In this document: piece by piece, positions 19,779 through 29,558 of the stretch
Numbering within the stretch: position 1 is the first letter of the stretch
How the letters are laid out: the number at the start of each line of letters is the position of its first letter
Assembly (NCBI GenBank): GCA_902522365.1
Contig: CABYVH010000003.1
Span: forward strand, 1-50,474
DNA from: an uncultured Pelagibacteraceae bacterium
GTDB lineage: Bacteria; Pseudomonadota; Alphaproteobacteria; Pelagibacterales; Pelagibacteraceae
Length of the DNA stretch: 50,474 nt
Direction: 5' to 3'
Position numbers and translations under genes: made by a program
Notes under the pieces: generated by a model
The model's input: the letters and a program-made list of their open reading frames with translations, nothing else
Database searches by the model: none
Told to the model about the DNA's origin: nothing

Positions 19779-19792
19779 ATATAATAAATAAT

Positions 19793-20287
19793 ATGACAAT
19801 TATTCTAAAAGATAAAGTAGGACTTATTTTTGACGATTTTGTTTTTCGATGTGTTGTTGGAAAGAGAGGATTGGTAAAAAGTAAGATTGAAGGAGATAAA
19901 AAAACACCAATCGGGACTTATTCATTGGGTAATTTGTATTATAGAAAAGATCGAAACCCAAAACCATTAACAAAATTAAAATGTATTCCAATAAAAAAGG
20001 ATATGGGATGGTGTGATGATGTTAAAAATAAAAAATATTACAACAAGTTAATAAAGGTAAACAAAAATATTAGTCATGAGAAATTATTTAGAAAAGATTA
20101 CAAATATGATTTTATTATTCCAATAAATTATAATACAAGAAAACCAAAAGTTGGCAAAGGTAGCGCAATTTTTATTCATTTAACCAATAATTATAAACTC
20201 ACCTCAGGGTGCGTAGCACTTGAAAAGAAAGATTTTTTAATTTTGTTAAAGCTAATTGACAAAAATACTAAAATTAAAATAATCTAG
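19793..20287 (+). CDS. L,D-transpeptidase (YkuD-like) family protein
   Basis: KTPIGTYSLG and C-terminal IFIHLTNNYKLTSGCVAL catalytic H...SGC motif; no obvious signal peptide. Confidence 0.85.
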   Translation: MTIILKDKVGLIFDDFVFRCVVGKRGLVKSKIEGDKKTPIGTYSLGNLYYRKDRNPKPLTKLKCIPIKKDMGWCDDVKNKKYYNKLIKVNKNISHEKLFRKDYKYDFIIPINYNTRKPKVGKGSAIFIHLTNNYKLTSGCVALEKKDFLILLKLIDKNTKIKII

Positions 20288-20946
20288 CCTCTTTGTCCAA
20301 ATATATTAGATCCAATTCTTAAATATGTTGATTTGAATTTGATTGCATCAAGATAATCCGACGACATTCCCATACTGATTTCATCTAAACTTATTTTTTG
20401 ATTTAGTTCACTCATTTGAGAAAAAAATGAAGTACTATCCTCATCAAAAGGTGGAATACACATTGTGCCAACTATATCAAGACCTAGGTTTACAGAAAAA
20501 TTATAAAACTCAATCAAGTTCTGTTTCAAAATTCCAGATTTTTGATTTTCCTCTCCAAGATTTATTTGAATAAAAATTTTAGGTTTTATGCTTTGTTTCC
20601 CTTGTTCCTGTGCTATTTTCATAGCCAATTTTTCACTATCAAGAGAATGTATATAATCAAATATTTTTACAGCATGTTTAACTTTGTTTGTTTGTAATTT
20701 TCCTATTAAATGTAATTTTATTTTATTATTCTGTTTTTTTATATCTGTCCATTTTTCGACTGCTTCTTGAACTTTGTTTTCACCATAATCTAAATGACCG
20801 TACTCAACTAATGGTAAAATGTGATCAATTTTAAAAGTTTTAGAAACTGCAATTATTTTAGGTATTCTTCTTTTTTCATCTAATTCTAGTAATTTGGATT
20901 TGATTGATGCTTGAATAGATAATAGATTTTGAACAGTATTATGCAT
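20284..20946 (-). CDS. YggS/PROSC-family PLP homeostasis protein
   Basis: IIAVSKTFKIDHILPLVEYGHLDYGENKVQEA, LHLIGKLQTNKVKHAV, IQINLGEENQKSG, MGMSSDYLDAI; likely start MHNTVQNLL. Confidence 0.94.
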   Translation of the reverse strand: MHNTVQNLLSIQASIKSKLLELDEKRRIPKIIAVSKTFKIDHILPLVEYGHLDYGENKVQEAVEKWTDIKKQNNKIKLHLIGKLQTNKVKHAVKIFDYIHSLDSEKLAMKIAQEQGKQSIKPKIFIQINLGEENQKSGILKQNLIEFYNFSVNLGLDIVGTMCIPPFDEDSTSFFSQMSELNQKISLDEISMGMSSDYLDAIKFKSTYLRIGSNIFGQRG

Positions 20947-21483
20947 AAAATATTTTTGAAGAAATATTACTTTATAGACCAATTTATTAAAAGTAACATT
21001 GATAAACAGAATAAAAATACCACAATTATATATAGGAATTATACTAAAAATTATAAAATTGATGAAATAATTTTACTTAGGAATTATTGTAGGGAAAAAA
21101 GACTCAAGTTTATTTTGTCAAATAATATAAAATTGTCTGTTAAGTTAAAATTAGATGGTGCATACATACCTTCTTTTAACAAAAATTTTTCTCATTTAAG
21201 TTATAAATTGAAAAGAAACTTTATTTTAATTGGCTCAGCTCATTCATTAAAAGAAATAAGAATTAAGGAAAAACAAAATATAAAAGAAATTTTTGTATCC
21301 TCAATCTTTAAAAAAAATAAAAACTATTTAGGTATCTATAAATTTAATTTACTATCCAACTACTCTTTAAAAAAAATTATCGCCCTAGGTGGCGTATCTG
21401 ATGTAAATATTAAGTTATTAAGTCTTACAAAGTCTATAGGGTTTGCAGGAATATCATTTTTTGATCAAAAAAAAGGCCCCTAA
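20941..21483 (+). CDS. Divergent ThiE/TenI-like (thiamine phosphate synthase family) protein
   Basis: TIIYRNY, KFILSNNIKLSVKLKLDGAYIPS, ILIGSAHSLKEI, IALGGVSDVNIKLLSLTKSIGFAGISFF follow ThiE topology with altered motifs. Confidence 0.72.
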   Translation: MHKIFLKKYYFIDQFIKSNIDKQNKNTTIIYRNYTKNYKIDEIILLRNYCREKRLKFILSNNIKLSVKLKLDGAYIPSFNKNFSHLSYKLKRNFILIGSAHSLKEIRIKEKQNIKEIFVSSIFKKNKNYLGIYKFNLLSNYSLKKIIALGGVSDVNIKLLSLTKSIGFAGISFFDQKKGP

Positions 21484-21496
21484 AAAGGGGCCTTTT
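21471..21496. terminator. Strong intrinsic hairpin between convergent genes
   Basis: AAAAGGCCCC-TAAAAA-GGGGCCTTTT perfect 10-bp stem, between the ThiE-like gene and the porin-like gene. Confidence 0.9.
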
Positions 21497-21518
21497 CTAT
21501 AATAAATAATTATCGTAA

Positions 21519-22448
21519 TTAGAATGCAAACGATAAGTTTAATTCATATCCAGTGTTATCTGCAGTTGCAGTTCCACCTACGTTATCAACTGAGTGATGT
21601 GAACCAGATAATGTCATTCCACCTTGTGTATAAGAGAAACTTATACCAGTAGCTTCCTGATTATTTGTTCCACCTTCAAAGTCAACTTCAGATACGTTAA
21701 ATGATACAGATAAATCATCACTTACTGCATAAGAAATACCAGCAGCAGTAAAATCTTTATCACCATTAGTTCCTGTTGAATCTACTTCGTTAGTTTGGTA
21801 ACCAACTGTCATAGCACCCATTGCGTACTTAACACCAAAAATAGAGTTATCTATTTTAGCAGCATCACCATTGTTTTCACCCATTGCAGCGTAAACAGTT
21901 AATCCTTCAGTTCCAGTGTACATTACACCGTAGTCTTGTGAACTTTCGATATCTGTTGAACCATCTGATGGAGTGTATGAAGCTTTAAGTGCTAAGCCAT
22001 CTGTAATTGTGTAGTCGTAAACAAATATATCATTTGTTCCCGCTGCACCTACTGGGCTAGCAATTGTTCCAGCGATAGTTGATCCATGTGCTTCTTCGTT
22101 AGCAGTTGGAGTCATATCATCCCATGAACCAATTGGTCCTGATGCACCATCACCTGAGAAAGTAATTGTTCCCATTCCGTCTGTAGTGATAGCTAGTTTT
22201 CTAGTATCCATTACATTACCATCAAGCTCTAAAGTAAATGCAACGCTCATTCCGTTGTCTAATTCACCACTTGATGAAAAAGTAACTGAGTCAGTCATTG
22301 TCCAACCGTTACCCATATTGTTGTTGTCTTGACCATTGAAATTGATCGAAGTACCACCAGAAACGCTCCAATCAGCAGCTTGTGCTGATCCGACTGTTAC
22401 TAATGCAGTACTTAATGCTGTCAATCCAACTTTTTTTAGATTGTTCAT
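21519..22448 (-). CDS. Porin-like outer-membrane beta-barrel protein
   Basis: Signal peptide MNNLKKVGLTALSTALVTVGSAQA, alternating beta-strand pattern, C-terminal ...YELNLSFAF; GAAAGG ribosome-binding site upstream of ATG at 22448. Confidence 0.85.
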   Translation of the reverse strand: MNNLKKVGLTALSTALVTVGSAQAADWSVSGGTSINFNGQDNNNMGNGWTMTDSVTFSSSGELDNGMSVAFTLELDGNVMDTRKLAITTDGMGTITFSGDGASGPIGSWDDMTPTANEEAHGSTIAGTIASPVGAAGTNDIFVYDYTITDGLALKASYTPSDGSTDIESSQDYGVMYTGTEGLTVYAAMGENNGDAAKIDNSIFGVKYAMGAMTVGYQTNEVDSTGTNGDKDFTAAGISYAVSDDLSVSFNVSEVDFEGGTNNQEATGISFSYTQGGMTLSGSHHSVDNVGGTATADNTGYELNLSFAF

Positions 22449-22667
22449 ATTATTACCTTTCGTTAATTGTTTAATATTAAACATGTAATCTCTAACAATT
22501 ATTTTTAAAAATTGGTTTTAATATTGGGTTTTACCTAATGTTTTTAAAAAAGTGTTGCATTTATACATCAATAAAAATGTTGATTTTACTGGTTTTTTTA
22601 GTTATTTAAACAATTTCATGCTAATTTTAATGATTTTCATCTAAAAGTAATTAATTGAAGAAAAATA

Positions 22668-23237
22668 ATGACAAATTTTAGAAATTTATCGACTCAACTA
22701 TTCCTAGGAATCAGTTTAATATTTCTACTATCTTGTCAAGGAATGCCAGGTGGTGATGCAAGAAAAAATCCACCCGATCCCAAAGAAAGAGTAAAAAAAA
22801 ATTTAGAGGAAGGAAGAGGATTTAGGGTAGACAATGTTTTAAAAGGAAATAAGGGAAAAGGTGGAGATTTCATGTTTGCAAGTTCAAATGAACTTTGGCG
22901 AGCATCGCTTGATACGATAGATTTTATGCCTCTTTCATCAGTTAATTATAGCGGTGGAATTATTATAACGGATTGGTACTCAGACGGTAGTAATATTGAT
23001 GAATCTGTAAAAATTTCAATTCGATTTTTATCAAATGAAGTTAGAGCCGATGCACTTAATATAAAAATTTTTTATAAAGAGTGTAATCAAAATAATAATT
23101 GTAAGGTATCTCAAAAAACAGGAACTCTTATTGCTGAACTTAAAAAATCAATCTTGAGTAAAGCAGCCGTCTACAAAAAACAGAATAAGGATAAAAACTT
23201 CAAACCTTATGTAATGAGTACACCCGGTGATGGTTAA
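22668..23237 (+). CDS. DUF3576-type lipoprotein
   Basis: LSCQGMPGGDARKNPPDPKERVKKNLEEGRGF and ASNELWRASLDTIDFMPLSSVNYSGGIIITDWY. Confidence 0.85.
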   Translation: MTNFRNLSTQLFLGISLIFLLSCQGMPGGDARKNPPDPKERVKKNLEEGRGFRVDNVLKGNKGKGGDFMFASSNELWRASLDTIDFMPLSSVNYSGGIIITDWYSDGSNIDESVKISIRFLSNEVRADALNIKIFYKECNQNNNCKVSQKTGTLIAELKKSILSKAAVYKKQNKDKNFKPYVMSTPGDG

Positions 23238-23269
23238 TTTAAAATAAAATTAAATTTTATTTCTTTAAA

Positions 23270-25816
23270 ATGGACCGATATAACTTTAAAACTGTAGAGG
23301 AAAAATGGCAAAAAAAATGGCAGGATACAAATGCTTTTTCATCCAAAATAGACAGGTCGAAAGATAAATTTTATTGTCTAGAAATGTTCCCATATCCCTC
23401 TGGGAAAATACATATGGGGCATGTGAGAAATTATACTATTGGAGATGTTTTATCACGATTCAAATCTTTGAAAGGATTTAACGTACTGCATCCAATGGGT
23501 TGGGATGCTTTTGGAATGCCTGCTGAAAATGCTGCTAGAGAAAATAATTTAGATCCTAAGGAATGGACTAATAAAAATATATCAGTAATGAAAACTCAAC
23601 TTAAGAGACTTGGATTATCTATTGACTGGAATAGAGAAATATCAACATGCTCAGAGGATTATTATAAACACCAGCAATTATTTTTTTTAGAGCTTTATGA
23701 AAAAGGTTTAGTTTATAGGAAAGAAAATTACGTAAATTGGGATCCAAAAGATCAGACAGTTCTAGCTAATGAACAAGTGATAGATGGAAGGGGATGGAGG
23801 TCTGGAGCAATAGTTGAAAGAAAAAAACTAAATCAATGGTTTTTTAAAATTTCAAAGTTCTCTCAAGAACTACTTGATGGATTAGATGGTTTAAATCAAT
23901 GGCCAAACAAAGTAAAAGTTATGCAAAAAAATTGGATAGGAAAGTCTTTTGGTTGTGAGATAGCATTTAAGACTGAAGGAGATTTGCCAGTAAAGGAAAT
24001 AAAATGTTTTACTACAAGACCTGATACATTGTTTGGTTTCTCATTTTTAGCACTTTCAGTAGACCATGAAATTTCAGAATATTTTTTAAAAGATGAAAAA
24101 TTTCAAAAATTTAAAAAGGAATGTTCTAAAACAGGTACAACAGAGGAGGCAATTGCAATAGGTGAAAAAATAGGCTTTAAAACAAATTTAATGGCAAAAA
24201 ATCCATTAGATCCTAGTCAAAAAGTTCCCGTTTTCTTTGCTAATTTTGTTTTAATGGATTATGGATTTGGTGCTGTTTTTGGGTGCCCAGCCCATGATCA
24301 AAGAGATTTCGATTTTGCTAAAAAATATAATCTTAATATCAAAACCGTTGTAAAACCAAATGAAGAACATGATGAATTTGAGGTTCAAGATGAGGCCTAC
24401 TCGGGGCCAGGTATCATAATTAATTCTCAATTTTTAAATGGTTTAAAAGTACCAGATGAAGCTGTTCTAAAGACAATTGAAATTCTTGAAAAGAAAGGAA
24501 TTGGTAAAAAAAAAATAAATTTTAGATTAAAAGATTGGGGGGTTTCAAGACAACGTTATTGGGGATGTCCAATTCCAATAGCTTATGATGAAAATGGAAA
24601 TGTAATAACAATACCTAAAAAAGATTTACCAGTTAAACTACCTGAAAATGTAAATCTAAATTCAAAAGGAAATCCATTGGACTCTGAAGATAATTGGAAA
24701 AATATAGTTATTAACGGAAAAAAATACAAAAGAGAAACAGACACACTTGATACATTTGTTTGTTCGTCCTGGTATTACGTCAGGTTTTGCTCATCTAGTG
24801 AAAAAAACTATGGTTATAAAAAAGATGATATTGATTATTGGATGCCTGTGGATCAATACATAGGGGGAGTAGAACACGCAATTCTTCATTTATTGTACTC
24901 ACGTTTTTTTATAAAAGCCCTAGGATATAAAGATGAAAATTTTAATATAGATGAACCATTTAAGGGACTGTTTACTCAAGGGATGGTATGTCATGAGACT
25001 TATAAAGATAAAAATAATAATTGGCTTAGCCCTGAAGAGGTGGAATTTGTAGATAATAAATATCAAAAAAAGGGTGATAGTAAAAATGAGGTTCGTGTTG
25101 GAGCGTCAGAATCTATGTCTAAATCAAAAAAAAATGTAATCGATCCTGAAAATATTATTGATAGCTATGGAGCTGATGCCGTTAGATTGTTTATACTTTC
25201 TGATAGTCCTCCTGAAAAAGATGTACAATGGTCTGACCAAGGAATGGTAGCATCTTATAAATTCTTACAAAAATTGTGGAAACTACATAAAAAGATAAAA
25301 GAAAAAATTTTAAATAATAACTCAAAAACTGAGGAAAATAATAGTTTAGGAAAATTTATAAACCAGATGGTTTACAAAATAACTAATAATTTAGAGAACT
25401 TTAATTATAATGTTATTATTGCGAACATATATGAAATATATAATTTTTTGAATAAAGAAATACAAAAAGAAATTGCTACAAGAACACTAGAAGAAAATTA
25501 TAAAAAAATTTTGATATTATTTAGTCCAGCAATTCCACACTTCGCATCTGAATGTTTATATGATATAGGAGCTGAGAATGAATGCAAATGGCCAAAAGTG
25601 GTCTCTGAAATACTAGATGAGGATAAAATTGACTACGTAATACAAATAAATGGTAAAAAAAGGTTGATTCTAAATGAAAGTAGAGATTTGGATGAACAAG
25701 CCCTTTTTATTAAAGTAAAAACCAATAAAGTAACTGATAAATATTTAAAAAATAAATCTATTAAAAAAATTATATTTGTTAAGAATAGATTAATAAATTT
25801 ACTAGTAAATGAATAA
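23270..25816 (+). CDS. leuS: Leucyl-tRNA synthetase
   Basis: [48 protein letters not shown]. Confidence 0.98.
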   Translation: MDRYNFKTVEEKWQKKWQDTNAFSSKIDRSKDKFYCLEMFPYPSGKIHMGHVRNYTIGDVLSRFKSLKGFNVLHPMGWDAFGMPAENAARENNLDPKEWTNKNISVMKTQLKRLGLSIDWNREISTCSEDYYKHQQLFFLELYEKGLVYRKENYVNWDPKDQTVLANEQVIDGRGWRSGAIVERKKLNQWFFKISKFSQELLDGLDGLNQWPNKVKVMQKNWIGKSFGCEIAFKTEGDLPVKEIKCFTTRPDTLFGFSFLALSVDHEISEYFLKDEKFQKFKKECSKTGTTEEAIAIGEKIGFKTNLMAKNPLDPSQKVPVFFANFVLMDYGFGAVFGCPAHDQRDFDFAKKYNLNIKTVVKPNEEHDEFEVQDEAYSGPGIIINSQFLNGLKVPDEAVLKTIEILEKKGIGKKKINFRLKDWGVSRQRYWGCPIPIAYDENGNVITIPKKDLPVKLPENVNLNSKGNPLDSEDNWKNIVINGKKYKRETDTLDTFVCSSWYYVRFCSSSEKNYGYKKDDIDYWMPVDQYIGGVEHAILHLLYSRFFIKALGYKDENFNIDEPFKGLFTQGMVCHETYKDKNNNWLSPEEVEFVDNKYQKKGDSKNEVRVGASESMSKSKKNVIDPENIIDSYGADAVRLFILSDSPPEKDVQWSDQGMVASYKFLQKLWKLHKKIKEKILNNNSKTEENNSLGKFINQMVYKITNNLENFNYNVIIANIYEIYNFLNKEIQKEIATRTLEENYKKILILFSPAIPHFASECLYDIGAENECKWPKVVSEILDEDKIDYVIQINGKKRLILNESRDLDEQALFIKVKTNKVTDKYLKNKSIKKIIFVKNRLINLLVNE

Positions 25817-26309
25817 GAGATTAATCAGAAATATTTTTTTTAGCGTAATAATATTGGTTACGTCGTGCTCATATGAACCGATATTTTCAAAGAAAGAATA
25901 TGGTTTTAGTTTAGGAAATATCAGTTTTTTTGGAGATAGTGAAATTAACAGAAATATTGAAAATAGATTGAGCTTTATAAACAATATAAGTTCTAAAGGA
26001 AAAAAAGATAATCTCATAATTGATAAAAAAATTTTTGATCTATCAATTAATACAGTCAAAGAGAAAAAAACAATTTCAAAAGATAGCAAGGGAGATCCTT
26101 CAAAATTTGAATTAATAGTTTTAACTAACTTAAAGGTCCTTAATAAAGGTAATTTGATATTAGAAAGAGAAATTAAAAAAAGTTACATTTACAATAATAA
26201 TTCTGACAAATTTAAACTTGATGAGGATGAAAGTATTATATCAGAAAATATTTCAGAAAATATTAGTGACTCAATTATATCCTTAATTTTAAATTTAAAT
26301 GATAGTTAA
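25809..26309 (+). CDS. lptE: LptE-like LPS-assembly lipoprotein
   Basis: Lipobox-like [13 protein letters not shown]; located between leuS and holA, the usual lptE position. Confidence 0.78.
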   Translation: MNKRLIRNIFFSVIILVTSCSYEPIFSKKEYGFSLGNISFFGDSEINRNIENRLSFINNISSKGKKDNLIIDKKIFDLSINTVKEKKTISKDSKGDPSKFELIVLTNLKVLNKGNLILEREIKKSYIYNNNSDKFKLDEDESIISENISENISDSIISLILNLNDS

Positions 26310-27276
26310 AAGTTTTGAAATTGAAAAATTAAAATCTAAAATTTGTGATCTCCATCTTATTTATGGAGATAATTATGGCGCTAAAGAAGATTTAGTAAAC
26401 AATTTTTATATAAAAAATTTTCAGGGAGAGATCTTAAGGTATGATGAAAATGAAATTTTAAATAATTCTGATGAATTTATTTTAAGTTTATTTAATAAGT
26501 CTCTTTTTCAAAATGATAAATTGATAATTATCTCAAGAGGAACAGATAAACTGATAAAAGTTATAAATCATGTTTTAGAAAATAAATTATCAAATATCAA
26601 AATAGTTATCAAATCCTCAATATTAGAAAAAAAATCAAAACTTAGAACGTTATTTGAGAAAGAAAAAAGAACCGTTTGTATCCCAGTATATAGTGATGAT
26701 TCTAGAACACTCGGTTCAATAGTCCATAATTTTATAAGAGAAAATAATTTGAAATTATCTCAAGAGATTATTAATATTTTAGTAGAACGGTCAAAAGGAG
26801 ATAGGATTTTTTTAAAAAGTGAATTAGAAAAATTACAAAATTTGTCACTTTCTAAGAAAAAAATAAGTATTGATGATATAATAAAACTTTCAAATCTTGC
26901 TGAAAATTTTACTGTATTTGAATTATCAGATAATTATTTAGCAAAGAATTCAAAAAGAGTATCTAATATACTTAACGAAAATAATTATTCATCAGAAGAT
27001 TGCATATTAATAATAAGAACATTATTAAACAAATCCAAAAGACTTTTAAAAATAAGAAATGAAATTGATAATAATGAAAATATTGATCAAGTTATATCAA
27101 GATTTAAGCCACCAATTTTTTGGAAAGAAAAAAATATTGTAAAAAAACAAGCTCAGTCATGGTCAACATCAGAGGTTAAAGAAATAATCATTAAGATTAA
27201 TAATTTAGAAGCTTTAGTAAAAAAAAATGTAGCAAATTCGACACTTTTTGTATCTGATTTTGTAAGTAATTTTTAG
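26299..27276 (+). CDS. holA: DNA polymerase III delta subunit
   Basis: LIYGDNYGAKEDLVNNF and HolA-like architecture; position after leuS-lptE. Confidence 0.85.
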   Translation: MIVKSFEIEKLKSKICDLHLIYGDNYGAKEDLVNNFYIKNFQGEILRYDENEILNNSDEFILSLFNKSLFQNDKLIIISRGTDKLIKVINHVLENKLSNIKIVIKSSILEKKSKLRTLFEKEKRTVCIPVYSDDSRTLGSIVHNFIRENNLKLSQEIINILVERSKGDRIFLKSELEKLQNLSLSKKKISIDDIIKLSNLAENFTVFELSDNYLAKNSKRVSNILNENNYSSEDCILIIRTLLNKSKRLLKIRNEIDNNENIDQVISRFKPPIFWKEKNIVKKQAQSWSTSEVKEIIIKINNLEALVKKNVANSTLFVSDFVSNF

Positions 27277-28124
27277 TAATTTTGCTTAATAATCTCTACC
27301 AACCTGTCCAGCTGATCAATGCCTTTATACTCCAAGCTAATAGTGCCAGAATTGTTTCTTTTATTATGAACAAAAACTCTCATTCCAATTTTATCAGTTA
27401 ATTCCTCTTCAAGACTTAAAATATTTGGATCTTTTTTCTTTGAAGGACTATTAGTACTAGACTTCAACACACGAACCAAGTTTTCAGCTTGTCTGACTGA
27501 CAACTTTTTTAAAATAATTTTTTTTGCTAAAAGAACAGCATTATCCAATCCAACTAAAATTTTTGCATGACCTTGAGATAATTTTTCTTCAATTATTAAT
27601 TCTATAATTTCTTGTGGAAGAGATAAAAGTCGTAAACAATTTGAAATATGGGATCGACTCTTTCCTATAAATTTAGAAACTTTATCTTGATCATAGCTAA
27701 ATTCATCTATTAATCTTTTATAACCCTCAGCTTCCTCAATTGGATTTAAATCCTCTCTTTGAACATTCTCAACAATTGCAAATTCTAGTGATTTAAGATT
27801 ATCAACATTTATAACAACTACTGGTACTTCGTGAAGTCCTGCATATTGTGCTGCTTGCCATCTTCTTTCTCCAGCTATTATTTCAAATTTATCTTCTTCA
27901 TCAGAAGATGGTCTTACAATAATAGGTTGGATAATGCCTCGCTCTCTTATAGAATTAGTTAACTCCTCTAGGTTAATCTCGTCAAATTTTTTTCTGGGTT
28001 GATACTTATTTCTAACTAGTGAACTTATAGACATATTTTTTTTATCATCAGTTTTTTCACTATCGCCTATTAAAGAAGATAATCCTCTTCCAAGTCCTTT
28101 TTTTGATTTAAACGGATTAATCAT
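27273..28124 (-). CDS. parB: Chromosome-partitioning protein ParB
   Basis: KKGLGRGLSSLIGD, RNKYQPRKKFDEINLEELTNSIRERGIIQPI, AGERRWQAAQYAGL, ENVQREDLNPIEEAEGY. Confidence 0.98.
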   Translation of the reverse strand: MINPFKSKKGLGRGLSSLIGDSEKTDDKKNMSISSLVRNKYQPRKKFDEINLEELTNSIRERGIIQPIIVRPSSDEEDKFEIIAGERRWQAAQYAGLHEVPVVVINVDNLKSLEFAIVENVQREDLNPIEEAEGYKRLIDEFSYDQDKVSKFIGKSRSHISNCLRLLSLPQEIIELIIEEKLSQGHAKILVGLDNAVLLAKKIILKKLSVRQAENLVRVLKSSTNSPSKKKDPNILSLEEELTDKIGMRVFVHNKRNNSGTISLEYKGIDQLDRLVEIIKQNY

Positions 28125-28921
28125 GCTGCACTCTCCACTGGTTTATCTTGGTTTAAAAATTCCTCTGTAAAACTAAAATATGCTCTGCTACCTGGACATG
28201 ACTTATCATAAATTAAAACTGGAACACCGTGTGAGGGTGCTTCTGATAATCTAACATTTCTTGGAACAGCAGTGCTATAAACTTTATCCTTAAAATAATT
28301 TCTTGCCTCTGTCTCTACCTCTCCAGATAATTTATTTCTCTTGTCATACATAGTGAGAAGTATTCCTCTTATGTCTAAAGATGGATTTAGGTTAGACTTT
28401 ATCCTCTCAATTGTTTTCAAGAGCTGTGTAAGCCCCTCTAAAGCAAAGAATTCTGTCTGAAGTGGTACCACGAGCGCCTCAGAGGCTACCAATGCCATTA
28501 TTGTTAGGAGGCTTAAAGATGGTGGACAGTCAATTATGACGTAATCATAGGCTGGCTCAGAATTGTTTAAAATTGGGATTAATTCGTCTTTTAATTTAAA
28601 GGCTCTACGGCTGTCTCCGGCTGTCTCCACTTCTAGCCCCGACAAATCAACATTTGATGATATTAAATCTAAATTTTCAAAGCTTGTAGGCTGGATTACT
28701 TCAGAAATTTTTTTATTTCCATTTAATACATTGTAAATTGTTTGATCAGAACTTGTTGTGTTAGATAATCCAAGTCCTGTTGAAGCATTACCTTGTGGAT
28801 CAAGATCAATTACAAGAATTTTTTTTCCTTTCATGGTTAGACCAGCCGCAAGATTGATGACGGTTGTTGTCTTTCCTACTCCACCTTTTTGATTTATGAC
28901 TGAAATAATTTTTTTATTCAT
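28121..28921 (-). CDS. parA: Chromosome-partitioning ATPase ParA
   Basis: ISVINQKGGVGKTTTVINLAAGL deviant Walker A; 4-bp overlap with parB. Confidence 0.98.
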   Translation of the reverse strand: MNKKIISVINQKGGVGKTTTVINLAAGLTMKGKKILVIDLDPQGNASTGLGLSNTTSSDQTIYNVLNGNKKISEVIQPTSFENLDLISSNVDLSGLEVETAGDSRRAFKLKDELIPILNNSEPAYDYVIIDCPPSLSLLTIMALVASEALVVPLQTEFFALEGLTQLLKTIERIKSNLNPSLDIRGILLTMYDKRNKLSGEVETEARNYFKDKVYSTAVPRNVRLSEAPSHGVPVLIYDKSCPGSRAYFSFTEEFLNQDKPVESAA

Positions 28922-29558
28922 ATTTTTTTTTTAAATTAGAAATTTTTACTACTGATGACTCATTACTTGTAAGACTTTTCATTTCCTCTATATCAAATTT
29001 CCATTTTGTAGAGACTTCTTTTAAAATTTTTTTTCCACTCTTTCCTAAATACATGACTATGTATTTAAAATTTTTAAAATTTTTTGTTGCTATATCAAAA
29101 ATCACAGGTAAAGGTTTGAATGCTCTACAAATTATTACATCTGTAACTAAATTTTTCTCTTCAAATATATTTTTTTGGTATACTTTTGCTTCCAATCTAA
29201 ATTTTTCTACCATCTCCTTTAAAAAATTGCTCTTATGATAGCTCTTCTCATAAAAAATTAGCTTAAAACCTTGCTTTTTAGATTTCATCAAAATACCTAA
29301 AACTATACTAGGAAGCCCTGCACCTGAGCCGAGATCAGTACATACCTTGATGTCATTTTTATCAATAAATTCAATGGTTTGTGCACTATCATAAATATGC
29401 CTTGTATTTATTGACTTTTCTGTAGTTGAACTTATCAAATTTATTTTCTTGTTTGTGCTCAAAATTGATTGTGAATAGACCTCTAACTCCTTAAGTGTTT
29501 CACGTGAAACATTTGGCAGTTGGATTTTCTCTGTTTTTATTATTTTCGAATCAATCAA
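28914..29558 (-). CDS. rsmG: 16S rRNA (guanine527-N7)-methyltransferase RsmG
   Basis: [16 protein letters not shown]; mnmG-rsmG-parA-parB order. Confidence 0.95.
   Translation of the reverse strand: MIDSKIIKTEKIQLPNVSRETLKELEVYSQSILSTNKKINLISSTTEKSINTRHIYDSAQTIEFIDKNDIKVCTDLGSGAGLPSIVLGILMKSKKQGFKLIFYEKSYHKSNFLKEMVEKFRLEAKVYQKNIFEEKNLVTDVIICRAFKPLPVIFDIATKNFKNFKYIVMYLGKSGKKILKEVSTKWKFDIEEMKSLTSNESSVVKISNLKKKYE
29496..29511. promoter_or_regulatory. parS site (perfect 16-bp palindrome)
   Basis: TGTTTCACGTGAAACA identical to the canonical parS consensus, inside rsmG. Confidence 0.95.
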
